Positions 1 to 9,315 of a stretch of 64,000 nt of DNA are shown here, in pieces. Location: positions 1,902,001 through 1,966,000 of the forward strand of contig NZ_CP038145.1 of NCBI RefSeq assembly GCF_004519515.1, given 5' to 3'. The stretch is from Actinobacillus indolicus. GTDB lineage: Bacteria > Pseudomonadota > Gammaproteobacteria > Enterobacterales > Pasteurellaceae. The position numbers and the translations under genes are program-made. Below the pieces are notes generated by a model, which ran no database searches, had not been told where the DNA came from, and saw only the letters and a program-made list of their open reading frames with translations. Positions within the stretch are counted from its first letter, which is position 1; each line of letters begins with the position of its first letter.

Positions 1-2
1 GT

Positions 3-941
3 AGTTTTAAGCGACCTGAAGATTCTTATGCTTTTAATTTGAGTTATTTATATCCATTTTATAAACAACATCAAACGCTTGGTATGAATTTATCTTATAG
101 TCATACCGATAGTGACGAAAAAAATGGGCTTCTTAATGGATTAGACCGAAAAACAGCTCAAGGTAATTTATTACAAATTGGCTTGAATTGGAGTTATTAT
201 CTCCCAACCCTTGATATAGGAATAAAAGATCAACTGAAATTCAACGCAGGTTATTTATACCGTTATTATGATCAACGTTCTCGTATTGAGGCAAATCAAG
301 GAGCCTTAGCCTTAGATAATAACTTCAGAGTGGGATTAGCTGGTGTAAATATAGGGTTGTCTGGAGAAATTAAACCGACATTATCTAGCACTGTGCTTTT
401 TAATGTTAATCAAGCCTATTATTCCGATCAAATTCCAGGCTCAAATAAAACAGATGATTTAAGTAAGTTTGGTTATGAGCGCAACTATAATCTAACGAGT
501 TATAGCTTGAGCTATTCTCAAGATATTAAAAATTGGAATATTAAAACATCATTAGAAGGGCAATATTCTGCTAATAAAATACCAAGTTTAGACTATCACT
601 CAATCGCTAGTGTATATAGTGTTCGTGGTTTTAGATATAGTGGATTGAGTTCGGATAAAAGCATTATTTGGCGTTCTGAAATTACTACGCCAGAATATAG
701 TAACTTGAATTTGAAAAACTATATTTTCTATGATTGGGGGAAATTTAGTTATAATGATTCAAATCGACAAGATGGAATTGTTTCATCTATAGGCCTAGGT
801 TTAAAAGTAACACCAGTAAAAGGGCTGAATTTTGACTTGTTTGTTGCTAGACGTTTATATAATGCTAAATTAGATAGTTTAGATAATGGCAAAATGTCAG
901 ATAAAGTCAGCTTTTGGGGAAAAATGAGTTACGGCTTTTAA
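3..941 (+). CDS. TpsB-type outer-membrane pore (ShlB/FhaC/HecB family), 5' end outside window
   Basis: The frame is open from the first bases, so only the C-terminal roughly 312 residues are present. It reads as alternating amphipathic beta strands and ends in an aromatic residue (SYGF), as outer-membrane barrels do. The segment SVRGFRYSG, about two thirds along, is the VRGY/F-type motif of the Omp85/TpsB superfamily. In this family the barrel exports one large beta-helical TpsA protein (adhesin, haemolysin or CDI toxin) through two-partner secretion. No TpsA gene follows; an exported Sel1-repeat protein does, so any TpsA partner must lie upstream. Family call is firm, substrate unknown. Confidence 0.8.
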   Translation, partial: SFKRPEDSYAFNLSYLYPFYKQHQTLGMNLSYSHTDSDEKNGLLNGLDRKTAQGNLLQIGLNWSYYLPTLDIGIKDQLKFNAGYLYRYYDQRSRIEANQGALALDNNFRVGLAGVNIGLSGEIKPTLSSTVLFNVNQAYYSDQIPGSNKTDDLSKFGYERNYNLTSYSLSYSQDIKNWNIKTSLEGQYSANKIPSLDYHSIASVYSVRGFRYSGLSSDKSIIWRSEITTPEYSNLNLKNYIFYDWGKFSYNDSNRQDGIVSSIGLGLKVTPVKGLNFDLFVARRLYNAKLDSLDNGKMSDKVSFWGKMSYGF

Positions 942-1031
942 ATAATTTCATTTAACAACCTCACAGGCGGATATTTTTCTAAACATTTTTAATAAATTGA
1001 TAATTCAAATTCATTTAATCATGAGGTATTT

Positions 1032-2108
1032 ATGAGAAAAAATTTATTTACCTTAACCAAAATTGCGGCATTAAGCCTAGTCTTAGCATCAGGCAGTGTT
1101 TTTGCTGATATAGATTATGACAAACTGCCACTGAAAGATCTGACGGAATTAGCACAAAAAGGAGATAGTCATGCTCAAGTGCAGTTGGGCTATCGATATG
1201 ATGAGGGGATTGGTCTCAAAAAAGATCACGAAAAAGCAGTTGAGTTTTATTTAAAAGCCGAAAAACAAAATAACGCAACGGCTCAAAATAATTTAGGTTG
1301 GGCTTATCATCAAGGATTAGGTGTAAAACAAGATTATACCAAAGCGAAAGAATGGTATGAAAAAGCTATTGCTAATAAAGAGGGAAGTAAAAAAACACAC
1401 GCTTTAGCTATGAACAATTTAGGTGAACTGTATAGAGAAGGGCTTGGTGTAGAAAGCAATTCTGATAAGGCTTTAGAGCTTTATTTAGAAGCTGAAAAAA
1501 TAAGGCCACATTCTGGAACAGAATTTGAAATTGGTCTGTTATATGATGATAAAAAGGATTATAAACAGGCCGCAGAGTGGTATCAAAAATCTGCGGCTCA
1601 AGGGGATTATAGAGCACAAAATAATTTAGGTAATTTATATCGCAGGGGAAAAGGTGTTGCTCAAGACTATAAAAAAGCAATGGAGCTTTATCAACAAGCA
1701 GCTGCACAAAATAATAACAGAGCTTATAGCAATATTGGTGATTTATATGCAGAAGGTTTAGGTGTAAAACCTGATGATAAGAAAGCTTTTGAATATTACA
1801 CTAAAGCTTTTGAAGCGAGTAATCCTTATGTTTACGAAAATTTAGTTGATTTTTATATGAATGGACGTGGTGTGGCGAAAGATGAAGTTAAAGCATTTCA
1901 ATTAGTGCTACAGAAAGCCCCAAGCTATGATAAATTTAATCGTTTCTTTGAAAAGTATCCAAATTTTAATAAAGATTCTATGAAAAATTTCCTTTGCAAA
2001 AATAAAGCAAATGCTGAGCTATTATTTAATGCAGGAGTAAGATGGGGAGTGCCAAAAGAAAAAAATCCTTCACCAGAAGTCTTGATTAAACAGTTTTGTT
2101 CGAAATAA
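1032..2108 (+). CDS. Exported Sel1-repeat protein
   Basis: This 358-residue protein begins with a classical signal peptide (basic start, hydrophobic core, cleavage near SVFA/D at residue 25). It then carries about seven Sel1-like repeats between residues 45 and 300, recognisable by the pattern A..NLG.LY..G.GV..D..KA...Y.KA. The C-terminal 60 residues depart from the repeat and hold two cysteines (FLCKN and KQFCSK) that could form a periplasmic disulfide. Sel1 repeats make a helical solenoid for protein-protein contacts. It starts 90 bases after the TpsB gene on the same strand, so co-transcription is possible. A GAGG ribosome site precedes the ATG. Specific function unknown. Confidence 0.8.
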   Translation: MRKNLFTLTKIAALSLVLASGSVFADIDYDKLPLKDLTELAQKGDSHAQVQLGYRYDEGIGLKKDHEKAVEFYLKAEKQNNATAQNNLGWAYHQGLGVKQDYTKAKEWYEKAIANKEGSKKTHALAMNNLGELYREGLGVESNSDKALELYLEAEKIRPHSGTEFEIGLLYDDKKDYKQAAEWYQKSAAQGDYRAQNNLGNLYRRGKGVAQDYKKAMELYQQAAAQNNNRAYSNIGDLYAEGLGVKPDDKKAFEYYTKAFEASNPYVYENLVDFYMNGRGVAKDEVKAFQLVLQKAPSYDKFNRFFEKYPNFNKDSMKNFLCKNKANAELLFNAGVRWGVPKEKNPSPEVLIKQFCSK

Positions 2109-2118
2109 ATGTTTAAGT

Positions 2119-2160
2119 AAAAAGTGCGGAATATTTACAGATTATTTTTTCGCACTTTTT
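2119..2160 (+). terminator. Rho-independent terminator after the Sel1-repeat gene
   Basis: A 10-bp perfect stem (AAAAAGTGCG / CGCACTTTTT) surrounds a 22-base loop and ends in a T-run. The left arm contains AAAGTGCGG, which resembles the Hin-type uptake core, but every other signal in the window is Apl-type, so this is probably coincidence. Confidence 0.65.
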
Positions 2161-2329
2161 TAGTTTCTATGAAAAAGGATACATCTTAATAACCTATACA
2201 GTTCAGTTTAAGAAGAGTAGTTATCAATCTATTTTAAGATAATTGTATGCGATCAAAACAAAAATAGGCTTTATTGATAATATCTTTAGACATAAATCTT
2301 TCTATTTAAATATCATAAGGAGTTAGCCG

Positions 2330-3094
2330 ATGAATAAATGGGGAATATTATGGATGGGAATTGCATCATTAGTGCTTACAGGTTGTACGGCTGAGCAAAG
2401 ATCTTCCCTTGCAAATGAAGGTAGATCATCATCAGAGATAGGGACTCAGCTAGTTGGTGCTCTTATTGGTAAAATCAATTCCAGTATTAAACCTAATGAT
2501 TATCCAACAGCGAAAGAATTACGAAAAGAGCTTACTATTACACAAGAGCTTATTCATACAATTCGTCAAACTTTGAGAGAGGGAAGGGAGGCTGAAAGAG
2601 GCTATAATAACGTAGGAGTACGAGAGTCACATGAAAAACAAGCTGAGTATCTCTATGGTCAAATAACGAGATTTGAAAATGAATTACATAATATAAAATC
2701 AGCACATCTTGATAATTTTGCTCAAGAATCTTGTGGTTATTTGTGTGTTGCCGTTCATAGTTCACCAGCCAGCCGTATGGACTTTAAACAGAGAATGATT
2801 CGTTCAACTATGGCAAATTTAGAGCATGCAAAACGAGAATATCAAGTATTTGTTAATGAAAAACTTCAAGGAAGTGACTCAAAGGCTATACGTAGTCAAG
2901 TTGCTCACTCTCTTAATCAGGTTAATGAAAAATTGGGGCGACTTTGTGAAATAGGATTAAATGGCCAGACTTCTCAAATATATACTTACTATGATGAAGA
3001 TCGTAATTCTTGGGAAGTGGTGGAATTAAGAGTTGACTCCCCTATAAATTGTGCAAAACAATTACTACTTTTTGAAGATATTGAAGCAGAGTAA
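2330..3094 (+). CDS. Putative lipoprotein of unknown function
   Basis: A 254-residue protein with a type II signal sequence: hydrophobic segment followed by lipobox LTGC, lipidated cysteine at residue 19. The next residue is Thr, which does not predict inner-membrane retention. The mature part is mostly charged helix between residues 60 and 200 (many E, R, K and Q), then a short strand-like C-terminal region. Cysteine pairs occur in SCGYLC and near the C-terminus (LCEIG, NCAKQ). A strong AAGGAG site lies just before the ATG. I do not recognise the family. It sits between a secretion locus and lepA and appears monocistronic, with its own terminator hairpin at 3133-3161. Confidence 0.7.
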   Translation: MNKWGILWMGIASLVLTGCTAEQRSSLANEGRSSSEIGTQLVGALIGKINSSIKPNDYPTAKELRKELTITQELIHTIRQTLREGREAERGYNNVGVRESHEKQAEYLYGQITRFENELHNIKSAHLDNFAQESCGYLCVAVHSSPASRMDFKQRMIRSTMANLEHAKREYQVFVNEKLQGSDSKAIRSQVAHSLNQVNEKLGRLCEIGLNGQTSQIYTYYDEDRNSWEVVELRVDSPINCAKQLLLFEDIEAE

Positions 3095-3132
3095 AGTCAG
3101 CTAGATCTAATAAGGCAATTTTTCAGCCATCA

Positions 3133-3161
3133 AAGCCTATAGCAAATTTTGTTATAGGCTT
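3133..3161 (+). terminator. Terminator hairpin after the lipoprotein gene
   Basis: AAGCCTATA pairs with TATAGGCTT across an 11-base AT-rich loop. The downstream sequence is AT-rich without a strict T-run. It separates the lipoprotein gene from the lepA promoter region. Confidence 0.55.
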
Positions 3162-3281
3162 ATTTAAATTTATTACTGAATCCCACCGCTTTCCTTTTCC
3201 CTTTCCTGTAATTTTCAGGTACAATCCGCCGATTATTTTTCTTTTATCAATAACAATACAAATAGGACATTTACTGCCCTT

Positions 3282-5081
3282 ATGAAAATGCAGAACATTC
3301 GTAACTTTTCTATTATTGCTCATATTGACCACGGTAAATCGACTTTATCTGACCGCTTGATCCAAACTTGCGGTGGTTTGTCAGATCGTGAGATGGAAGC
3401 TCAAGTGTTAGACTCTATGGATCTTGAGCGTGAGCGTGGTATTACCATTAAAGCACAAAGTGTTACCTTAAATTATCAAGCAAAAGATGGTCAAACCTAT
3501 CAGTTAAACTTTATCGATACGCCAGGACACGTGGACTTCTCTTATGAAGTTTCTCGTTCCCTTGCTGCCTGTGAAGGGGCGTTGTTGGTCGTTGATGCTG
3601 GACAAGGTGTGGAAGCACAAACCCTTGCTAACTGTTACACGGCGATTGAGATGGATTTGGAAGTGGTGCCGATTTTAAACAAAATTGACTTGCCTGCAGC
3701 GGATCCTGAGCGTGTTGCAGAAGAGATTGAAGATATTGTCGGGATTGATGCGATGGAAGCGGTGCGTTGCTCAGCAAAAACTGGCGTGGGTATCGATCTC
3801 GTTTTAGAAGAAATCGTGGCGAAAATTCCAGCCCCAGAGGGCGATCCTGATGCACCGTTGCAAGCCTTGATTATTGACTCGTGGTTCGATAACTATTTAG
3901 GCGTGGTTTCCCTTGTGCGTGTCAAAAATGGTGTGTTAAAAAAAGGCGATAAAATCAAGGTAATGAGTACAGGACAATCTTATCAAGTGGATCGTCTCGG
4001 TATTTTCACGCCAAAACAAGTGGATACTACGGAATTAAAAACAGGCGAAGTAGGTTGGGTGGTCTGTGCGATTAAAGATATTTTAGGTGCACCGGTTGGG
4101 GATACTTTAACCCATCATCACAATCCTGCAAGCGAAGTGTTACCAGGCTTTAAAAAAGTAAAACCGCAAGTTTATGCAGGCTTATTCCCGATTAGCTCTG
4201 ATGATTATGAAGCGTTCCGTGATGCGTTGGCGAAATTGAGCTTAAATGATGCGTCGCTTTTCTATGAGCCAGAAAACTCAACGGCATTAGGCTTTGGCTT
4301 CCGCTGTGGCTTCTTAGGCTTGTTGCATATGGAGATCATTCAAGAGCGTTTAGAACGTGAGTATGATTTAGATCTCATTACCACAGCACCGACAGTAGTT
4401 TATGAAGTGGAACAAACCAATGGCGAGGTTATCTATGTAGATAGCCCGTCGAAGTTGCCTGCGATTAACAATATTGCGGAAATTCGTGAGCCGATTGCAG
4501 AATGTAATATGTTGTTACCGCAAGAGTTTTTAGGCAATGTGATTACACTTTGTGTGGAAAAACGTGGTGTACAGACAAATATGGTGTATCACGGTAATCA
4601 AGTAGCATTAACCTATGAAATTCCGATGGGTGAAGTGGTATTGGATTTCTTCGACCGCTTAAAATCGACTTCGCGTGGTTATGCGTCTTTGGATTATGGT
4701 TTCAAACGTTTCCAAGCGGCAGATATGGTGCGTGTGGATATTATGATCAACGGCGAGCGTGTCGATGCGTTAGCGTTAATCGTCCACAAAGCCAACGCCC
4801 CTTATCGTGGTCGTGAGTTAGTGGAAAAAATGAAAGAGTTAATTCCACGTCAGCAATTTGATATTGCGATCCAAGCGGCGATTGGTAACCATATTATCGC
4901 TCGTTCGACGGTGAAGCAGTTGCGTAAAAACGTATTGGCGAAATGTTACGGCGGTGACGTAAGCCGTAAGAAAAAACTGTTACAGAAGCAGAAAGAAGGT
5001 AAAAAACGAATGAAATCTTTAGGTAACGTGGAAGTGCCACAAGAAGCGTTCTTAGCGATTTTGCACGTTGGGAAAGATTAG
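3282..5081 (+). CDS. lepA: Elongation factor 4 (LepA), ribosomal back-translocase GTPase
   Basis: A 599-residue protein, the same length as E. coli LepA. The N-terminus holds the G1 loop AHIDHGKS, followed by DTPGHVDF (G3) and NKIDLP (G4). EF-G-like domains II, III and V and the LepA-specific C-terminal domain follow, ending in a basic tail ([25 protein letters not shown]). The family binds ribosomes and GTP and acts on stalled or mis-translocated ribosomes. It opens the lepA-lepB-rnc-era-recO cluster. The chosen ATG gives [10 protein letters not shown], matching the family start within two residues. Confidence 0.97.
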   Translation: MKMQNIRNFSIIAHIDHGKSTLSDRLIQTCGGLSDREMEAQVLDSMDLERERGITIKAQSVTLNYQAKDGQTYQLNFIDTPGHVDFSYEVSRSLAACEGALLVVDAGQGVEAQTLANCYTAIEMDLEVVPILNKIDLPAADPERVAEEIEDIVGIDAMEAVRCSAKTGVGIDLVLEEIVAKIPAPEGDPDAPLQALIIDSWFDNYLGVVSLVRVKNGVLKKGDKIKVMSTGQSYQVDRLGIFTPKQVDTTELKTGEVGWVVCAIKDILGAPVGDTLTHHHNPASEVLPGFKKVKPQVYAGLFPISSDDYEAFRDALAKLSLNDASLFYEPENSTALGFGFRCGFLGLLHMEIIQERLEREYDLDLITTAPTVVYEVEQTNGEVIYVDSPSKLPAINNIAEIREPIAECNMLLPQEFLGNVITLCVEKRGVQTNMVYHGNQVALTYEIPMGEVVLDFFDRLKSTSRGYASLDYGFKRFQAADMVRVDIMINGERVDALALIVHKANAPYRGRELVEKMKELIPRQQFDIAIQAAIGNHIIARSTVKQLRKNVLAKCYGGDVSRKKKLLQKQKEGKKRMKSLGNVEVPQEAFLAILHVGKD

Positions 5082-5093
5082 TGAACAGATATA

Positions 5094-5183
5094 TGTAGGG
5101 ACACACTGAGTGTGTCCACATATAACATTCATATCTATTGATAAATTAAATGTTGTAATGGACACACTCAGAGTGTCCCTACA
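5094..5183. repeat. REP-doublet (BIME-like) element between lepA and lepB
   Basis: Two 24-base arms (5094-5117 and 5160-5183) are inverted copies with a single mismatch, separated by 42 bases. Each arm starts at its outer end with TGTAGGG and is itself a hairpin (GGACACAC/GTGTGTCC type). A GTAG tetranucleotide at the foot of a palindrome, in inverted pairs, is the architecture of REP/BIME elements mobilised by TnpA-REP (RAYT) enzymes. The element at 53196-53269 has the same design with a different palindrome. Confidence 0.6.
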
Positions 5184-5225
5184 TTTTGGATAGTAAATAA
5201 ATTCCAAAAGGAGTGAGTGTTAAAT

Positions 5226-6188
5226 ATGAGCAATATTTTAACCATTGGTTTTATTGCAGTATTGTACGGTGTTTGGAAAGTGTTGGATTCAATGCAACTA
5301 CCAAATACAATTTCCATTATATTAGTAGGTTTGGTCGTTATTTGTGGTGGCTTTTGGTCGTTTTACAAATTTAGTGCTGAACCTCGCCGCTTGCGTGCGA
5401 TTGAGCGTGAAGAAAAGCGCTTAGGTAAACCGCTCTCAGCAGAAGAAAAAGCCGCAATTCAACCTCGTTCATTAGTGGGGGATTTTTTTGCGTCACTATT
5501 TGGGGTGTTGGCATTAGTCACTATTTTACGTTCATTTATTTTTGAGCCGTTCCAAATTCCAAGCGGTTCAATGGAGCCAACATTACGCGTGGGTGATTTT
5601 CTGTTAGTGAATAAATTTACTTATGGAATTAAAGACCCGATTTGGCAAAATACGCTTGTTCCGATGGGTAAGCCTGAACGTGGGGATATTGTGGTATTTA
5701 AAGCCCCAAAACAGCCACACGTTGATTATATCAAGCGTGTTGTGGGTGTCGGTGGCGACCGTGTGAAATATGATTTTCATACCCGTAATTTAACCGTTGT
5801 TCACGGCGATTCGGGCAAAGAAGTGGTGTTTAAATACGAAGGCGGTGCACCAAATCCTGACTTTTTCTACCACGGTGAAATGCAAGTTGAACGTACCGAG
5901 ATTGGTGATGTTACCCACCAAATTTTAAATAATCCGCATGCTTTTAACTACGAGCCTTATTTCTTCAAACAAGACGGTATTCCTGCTGGGGAATGGGTAG
6001 TACCAGAAGGACATTATTTTGTGATGGGGGATAACCGTGATAACAGCGAAGACAGCCGTTTTTGGGGATTTGTCCCTGAAAAGAATATGGTCGGTAAAGC
6101 AAGTGTTATTTGGTTAAGCCTTGATAAGAAACCGAACGAATTTCCAAGCGGATTACGTTTTGAGAGAATGTTTACGGCGATTAAATAA
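5226..6188 (+). CDS. lepB: Signal peptidase I
   Basis: About 320 residues. Two N-terminal hydrophobic segments (near residues 5-20 and 27-47) anchor the protein, with a third hydrophobic stretch before the catalytic domain. The catalytic serine is in PSGSMEPTL and the general-base lysine in [25 protein letters not shown] is the conserved C-terminal box. The enzyme removes signal peptides from exported proteins on the periplasmic side. An AAAAGGAG site lies upstream; an in-frame GTG at 5217 is only 3 bases from it, so ATG 5226 is preferred, although the spacing is then long. Confidence 0.93.
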   Translation: MSNILTIGFIAVLYGVWKVLDSMQLPNTISIILVGLVVICGGFWSFYKFSAEPRRLRAIEREEKRLGKPLSAEEKAAIQPRSLVGDFFASLFGVLALVTILRSFIFEPFQIPSGSMEPTLRVGDFLLVNKFTYGIKDPIWQNTLVPMGKPERGDIVVFKAPKQPHVDYIKRVVGVGGDRVKYDFHTRNLTVVHGDSGKEVVFKYEGGAPNPDFFYHGEMQVERTEIGDVTHQILNNPHAFNYEPYFFKQDGIPAGEWVVPEGHYFVMGDNRDNSEDSRFWGFVPEKNMVGKASVIWLSLDKKPNEFPSGLRFERMFTAIK

Positions 6189-6196
6189 TAACGTTA

Positions 6197-6359
6197 CTCT
6201 CCCACACTTGTGGGGGAGAGACAGCTCAAAATAGCGTAAGGCTATTTTGAGCAGAGAGAGGGCAAACAAGCGGTAAGATTTTATAAACAATTTGCAAAGC
6301 CCTCTCCCTCCGAAAATCCTACGGATTTTCTCCACCCTCTCCCGCAAGCGGGCGAGGGA
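6197..6359. repeat. Cluster of four hairpins, REP-like, between lepB and rnc
   Basis: The gap is almost entirely palindromic. It holds CTCTCCCACA..TGTGGGGGAGAG (6197-6220), a perfect 12-bp stem GCTCAAAATAGC/GCTATTTTGAGC (6224-6252), a stem around CCGAAAATCC/GGATTTTC (about 6310-6331), and CCCTCTCCCG..CGGGCGAGGG (about 6336-6359). The inner flanks GAGAGAGGGC and GCCCTCTCCCTC are also complementary, so the block could fold as one mirrored structure around the uptake signal at 6266. Confidence 0.6.
6266..6274 (+). other. DNA uptake signal sequence (Apl type)
   Basis: ACAAGCGGT core followed by AAGATTTTATAAACAATTTGC, the usual AT-rich half of the Apl-type signal. It lies in the loop of the hairpin cluster between lepB and rnc. 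Confidence 0.85.
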
Positions 6360-6369
6360 ATGAATTGAA

Positions 6370-7056
6370 ATGACAAATAAACTTATGCAACTAGAACGAT
6401 TACAGAAAAAATTAGGTTATCAATTTGCTAACCTTGATTACCTCACCCAAGCCCTCACTCACCGCAGTGCTGCGTCAAAAAATAATGAACGCCTTGAGTT
6501 TCTTGGCGATTCCATCTTAAATTTTGCCATTGGTAAAGCTCTATATGAAAAATTCCCTAAAGCGGATGAAGGGGAATTAAGCCGTATGCGTGCAGCATTG
6601 GTGAAAGAACAGACCCTTGCGGTTGTCGCTCGTCAGTTTGAGTTAGGCGAGTATATGAAATTAGGGGCTGGAGAATTAAAAAGTGGTGGTTATCGTCGAG
6701 AGTCCATTTTGTCCGATTGTGTGGAAGCGATTATTGCAGCGGTATATTTAGACGCTGGGATTGATCGAGCGATAGAGCGTGTGCATTGTTGGTATCAACA
6801 GCTTCTGAATGATATGCAACCAGGCGAAGCTCAAAAAGATCCAAAAACCCGTTTGCAAGAGTATCTACAAGGGCGTAAATTACCACTACCGACTTACGAA
6901 GTGATTGATATTAAAGGCGAAGCCCATAACCAAACTTTTAAAGTCAGTTGTAAAGTTGAAAAAGTCGATGAAATCTTTATCGGTAACGGCACGAGCCGTC
7001 GCAAAGCCGAACAAGATGCCGCATTGCAGGTGATAAAGGTTTTGGGGATAAAATAA
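6370..7056 (+). CDS. rnc: Ribonuclease III
   Basis: A 228-residue double-strand-specific endoribonuclease (E. coli 226). The signature ERLEFLGDS occupies residues 40-48 and carries the metal-binding acidic residues. A second acidic cluster ([16 protein letters not shown]) lies near residue 118. The C-terminal dsRNA-binding domain covers about residues 155-225 and includes the [14 protein letters not shown] helix. The enzyme processes the rRNA precursor and structured mRNAs. It is followed by era after 21 bases, the conserved rnc-era pairing. RNase III could cleave the hairpins immediately upstream in the lepB-rnc message. Confidence 0.96.
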   Translation: MTNKLMQLERLQKKLGYQFANLDYLTQALTHRSAASKNNERLEFLGDSILNFAIGKALYEKFPKADEGELSRMRAALVKEQTLAVVARQFELGEYMKLGAGELKSGGYRRESILSDCVEAIIAAVYLDAGIDRAIERVHCWYQQLLNDMQPGEAQKDPKTRLQEYLQGRKLPLPTYEVIDIKGEAHNQTFKVSCKVEKVDEIFIGNGTSRRKAEQDAALQVIKVLGIK

Positions 7057-7077
7057 TATTTTTAAGAGAACAAAATA

Positions 7078-7980
7078 ATGACAGATCAAAAAACATATTG
7101 TGGCTTTATTGCCATTGTTGGTCGCCCAAACGTAGGGAAATCAACGCTATTAAACAAAATTTTAGGGCAGAAAATTTCGATTACTTCTCGTAAAGCTCAG
7201 ACAACACGCCACCGTATTTTAGGGATTAAAACCGAAGGGGCGTATCAAGAGATTTATGTCGATACTCCAGGGCTTCACATTGAAGAAAAAAGAGCGATTA
7301 ACCGCTTGATGAACCGTGCGGCAGCCAGTGCGATTGGTGATGTCGATATGGTGATTTTTGTGGTAGAAGGTACGAAATGGACGGACGATGATGAAATGGT
7401 ACTCAATAAATTGCGTTCGACCAAAGCTCCAGTGATTTTAGCGATTAACAAAGTGGATAATATCAAGGAAAAAGAAGAATTATTGCCACATCTTACCGCT
7501 TTATCGCAGAAATTCCCGTTTAAAGAGATTATTCCGATTTCAGCTCAACGGGGCAAAAACGTACATATTTTAGAGAAATTTGTGCGTGGGTCGCTAAAAG
7601 AGGGCATTCATCACTATCCTGAAGATTATGTTACCGATCGTTCGCAACGTTTTATGGCGTCAGAAATTATCCGTGAAAAATTAATGCGTTTTATGGGTGA
7701 AGAGCTGCCTTATTCGGTGACGGTTGAAATTGAGCAGTTTAAAACCAACGAACGTGGCACTTATGAAATCAATGGTTTGATTTTAGTGGAACGTGAAGGG
7801 CAGAAAAAAATGGTGATCGGCAACAAAGGTCAGAAGATCAAAGTGATCGGCACCGAAGCCCGTGCGGATATGGAACGTCTGTTTGATAATAAAGTCCACC
7901 TTGAGCTATGGGTGAAAGTTAAAGCCGGCTGGGCGGATGATGAACGTGCGTTAAGAAGTTTGGGTTATATTGACGAATAA
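7078..7980 (+). CDS. era: GTPase Era, 30S ribosome assembly factor
   Basis: A 300-residue protein with G1 GRPNVGKS, the threonine-bearing switch around [10 protein letters not shown]3 DTPGLH and G4 NKVD. The C-terminal KH domain contains [11 protein letters not shown], the RNA-binding GxxG region that contacts the 3' end of 16S rRNA. Era couples GTP hydrolysis to late 30S maturation. It follows rnc in the expected operon order. A strong hairpin (7997-8023) ends this part of the operon before the unexpected gene at 8039. Confidence 0.96.
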   Translation: MTDQKTYCGFIAIVGRPNVGKSTLLNKILGQKISITSRKAQTTRHRILGIKTEGAYQEIYVDTPGLHIEEKRAINRLMNRAAASAIGDVDMVIFVVEGTKWTDDDEMVLNKLRSTKAPVILAINKVDNIKEKEELLPHLTALSQKFPFKEIIPISAQRGKNVHILEKFVRGSLKEGIHHYPEDYVTDRSQRFMASEIIREKLMRFMGEELPYSVTVEIEQFKTNERGTYEINGLILVEREGQKKMVIGNKGQKIKVIGTEARADMERLFDNKVHLELWVKVKAGWADDERALRSLGYIDE

Positions 7981-7996
7981 ATTATAAAAGATTGTG

Positions 7997-8025
7997 AAAG
8001 TACATATTTTCTATATGTACTTTTA
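7997..8025 (+). terminator. Hairpin terminator after era
   Basis: AAAGTACATAT pairs with ATATGTACTTT over a 5-base loop, followed by TTAC. The 11-bp stem separates era from the inserted gene at 8039. Confidence 0.6.
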
Positions 8026-8038
8026 CTAGAGATAACGA

Positions 8039-8539
8039 ATGGCAAAACTTATCAATGAAAATATATATCTAGATATATCAATAGGATATAACTATATAGA
8101 TATTCATCAAACTGATGAGTATTACTATTATTTATCTATTTTTTGTAATGAGCAGCCAATTTTCTACATTCCTGAGTTTCGTTCTAAGAAAAAAAATACT
8201 TATATCATTGATTTTGAATTAAATGATGAGCGGTTATCTAAAACATTTATTCAGGCATTAACAAATGAATGTGAAAAGAATATAGGGGTAACATATGAAG
8301 GGTGTTTTGATTTATCCGTTATGCCAAATATAAGATCAGCCAAGAAATCTGATGAATGGGTCATTAAAGTTTCTCTTGATTCATTATTCTATGGTTCTCT
8401 ATCTCCAGCTAGATTAGAAACAAATTTTAATTTTTATACGTCATATCAATCATTATTGAAATTCTCAAAAGATCTTGAAAAAGAAGAAAATGAAGCTGTA
8501 GCACATTATGAAATTAAATATGGCTCAATAAAGCGCTAA
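8039..8539 (+). CDS. Hypothetical protein inserted between era and recO
   Basis: A 166-residue cytosolic protein with no signal peptide or membrane segment. It is acidic and tyrosine-rich at the N-terminus (IGYNYIDIHQTDEYYYYLS) and ends in a charged helix (LLKFSKDLEKEENEAVAHYE). Composition is more AT-rich, with more ATA and TAT codons, than the surrounding core genes, suggesting recent acquisition. Neither recO nor era depends on it; the usual order is era-recO. Size and composition recall orphan immunity-type proteins, but I see no diagnostic motif, so no function is assigned. Confidence 0.65.
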   Translation: MAKLINENIYLDISIGYNYIDIHQTDEYYYYLSIFCNEQPIFYIPEFRSKKKNTYIIDFELNDERLSKTFIQALTNECEKNIGVTYEGCFDLSVMPNIRSAKKSDEWVIKVSLDSLFYGSLSPARLETNFNFYTSYQSLLKFSKDLEKEENEAVAHYEIKYGSIKR

Positions 8540-8592
8540 CCTTGAAAAATCTTAATCTATTTAGGATACTGTTTAAATTTTAAAGGGATATA

Positions 8593-9315
8593 ATGATCGA
8601 ACAGTGGCAACGTGGCTTTGTGCTACATCGTAGAGAGTACAGCGAAAGCAGTCTGCTTGTTGATTTTTTCACTGAAAATCACGGGCGGATTACCTTACTT
8701 GCTAAAGGGGCAAGACGACCACGTTCGCCATTGAAGTCTGTTCTCCAACCCTTTACCCCGTTATTACTGAAATGGACGGGCAAAGGGGACTTAAAAACAC
8801 TCACCAAAGCCGAACCGGCTTCCTTGACCTTACCTATGCAAACCCTGGCACTGTATAGCGGTTTTTATGTCAATGAAGTGCTTGCAAGAGTATTGGAAAA
8901 TCACACCGCTTACCCTGAGTTATTTCAGCATTATCTACACTGTATGACAAAGTTGGCAAGCCAGCCAAATGAGATTGAACCGATCTTACGCGCTTTTGAA
9001 TTTCAAACACTTAAAGCATTAGGTTATGGGGTAGATTTTTGTCATTGTGCCGCAACAGGTAAGCCTGTCGATCCCAAAATGACCTATCAATTTAGAGAAG
9101 GTGAAGGCTTTATCGCTTCGCTACTGCAAAATAATCACACCTTTATCGGCAAAGATTTATTAGCTTTTTCGGAAATGGATTTTTCAGAGAAAGACACCTT
9201 ACAGTCAGCAAAACGCTTCACCCGCATTGCCTTGAAGCCTTATCTAGGATCAGCACCGCTGAAAAGCCGAGAGCTGTTTCAGTCAGTGTTGCCGAATAGG
9301 TTGAAAAGCGTTTAA
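8593..9315 (+). CDS. recO: DNA repair protein RecO
   Basis: A 240-residue protein starting [27 protein letters not shown], the N-terminal OB fold of RecO. A helical C-terminal domain follows. RecO binds SSB and RecR and loads RecA onto gapped single-stranded DNA in the RecFOR pathway. It closes the lepA-recO cluster but is separated from era by the orphan gene. Its stop codon (9313-9315) abuts the convergent metX stop codon (9316-9318), so no intergenic terminator exists between them. Confidence 0.93.
   Translation: MIEQWQRGFVLHRREYSESSLLVDFFTENHGRITLLAKGARRPRSPLKSVLQPFTPLLLKWTGKGDLKTLTKAEPASLTLPMQTLALYSGFYVNEVLARVLENHTAYPELFQHYLHCMTKLASQPNEIEPILRAFEFQTLKALGYGVDFCHCAATGKPVDPKMTYQFREGEGFIASLLQNNHTFIGKDLLAFSEMDFSEKDTLQSAKRFTRIALKPYLGSAPLKSRELFQSVLPNRLKSV

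Noticed and set aside
2119..2131. Hin-type uptake signal (AAAGTGCGGA)
   Set aside because: Only one near-match, inside a terminator stem; the genome clearly uses the Apl-type signal.
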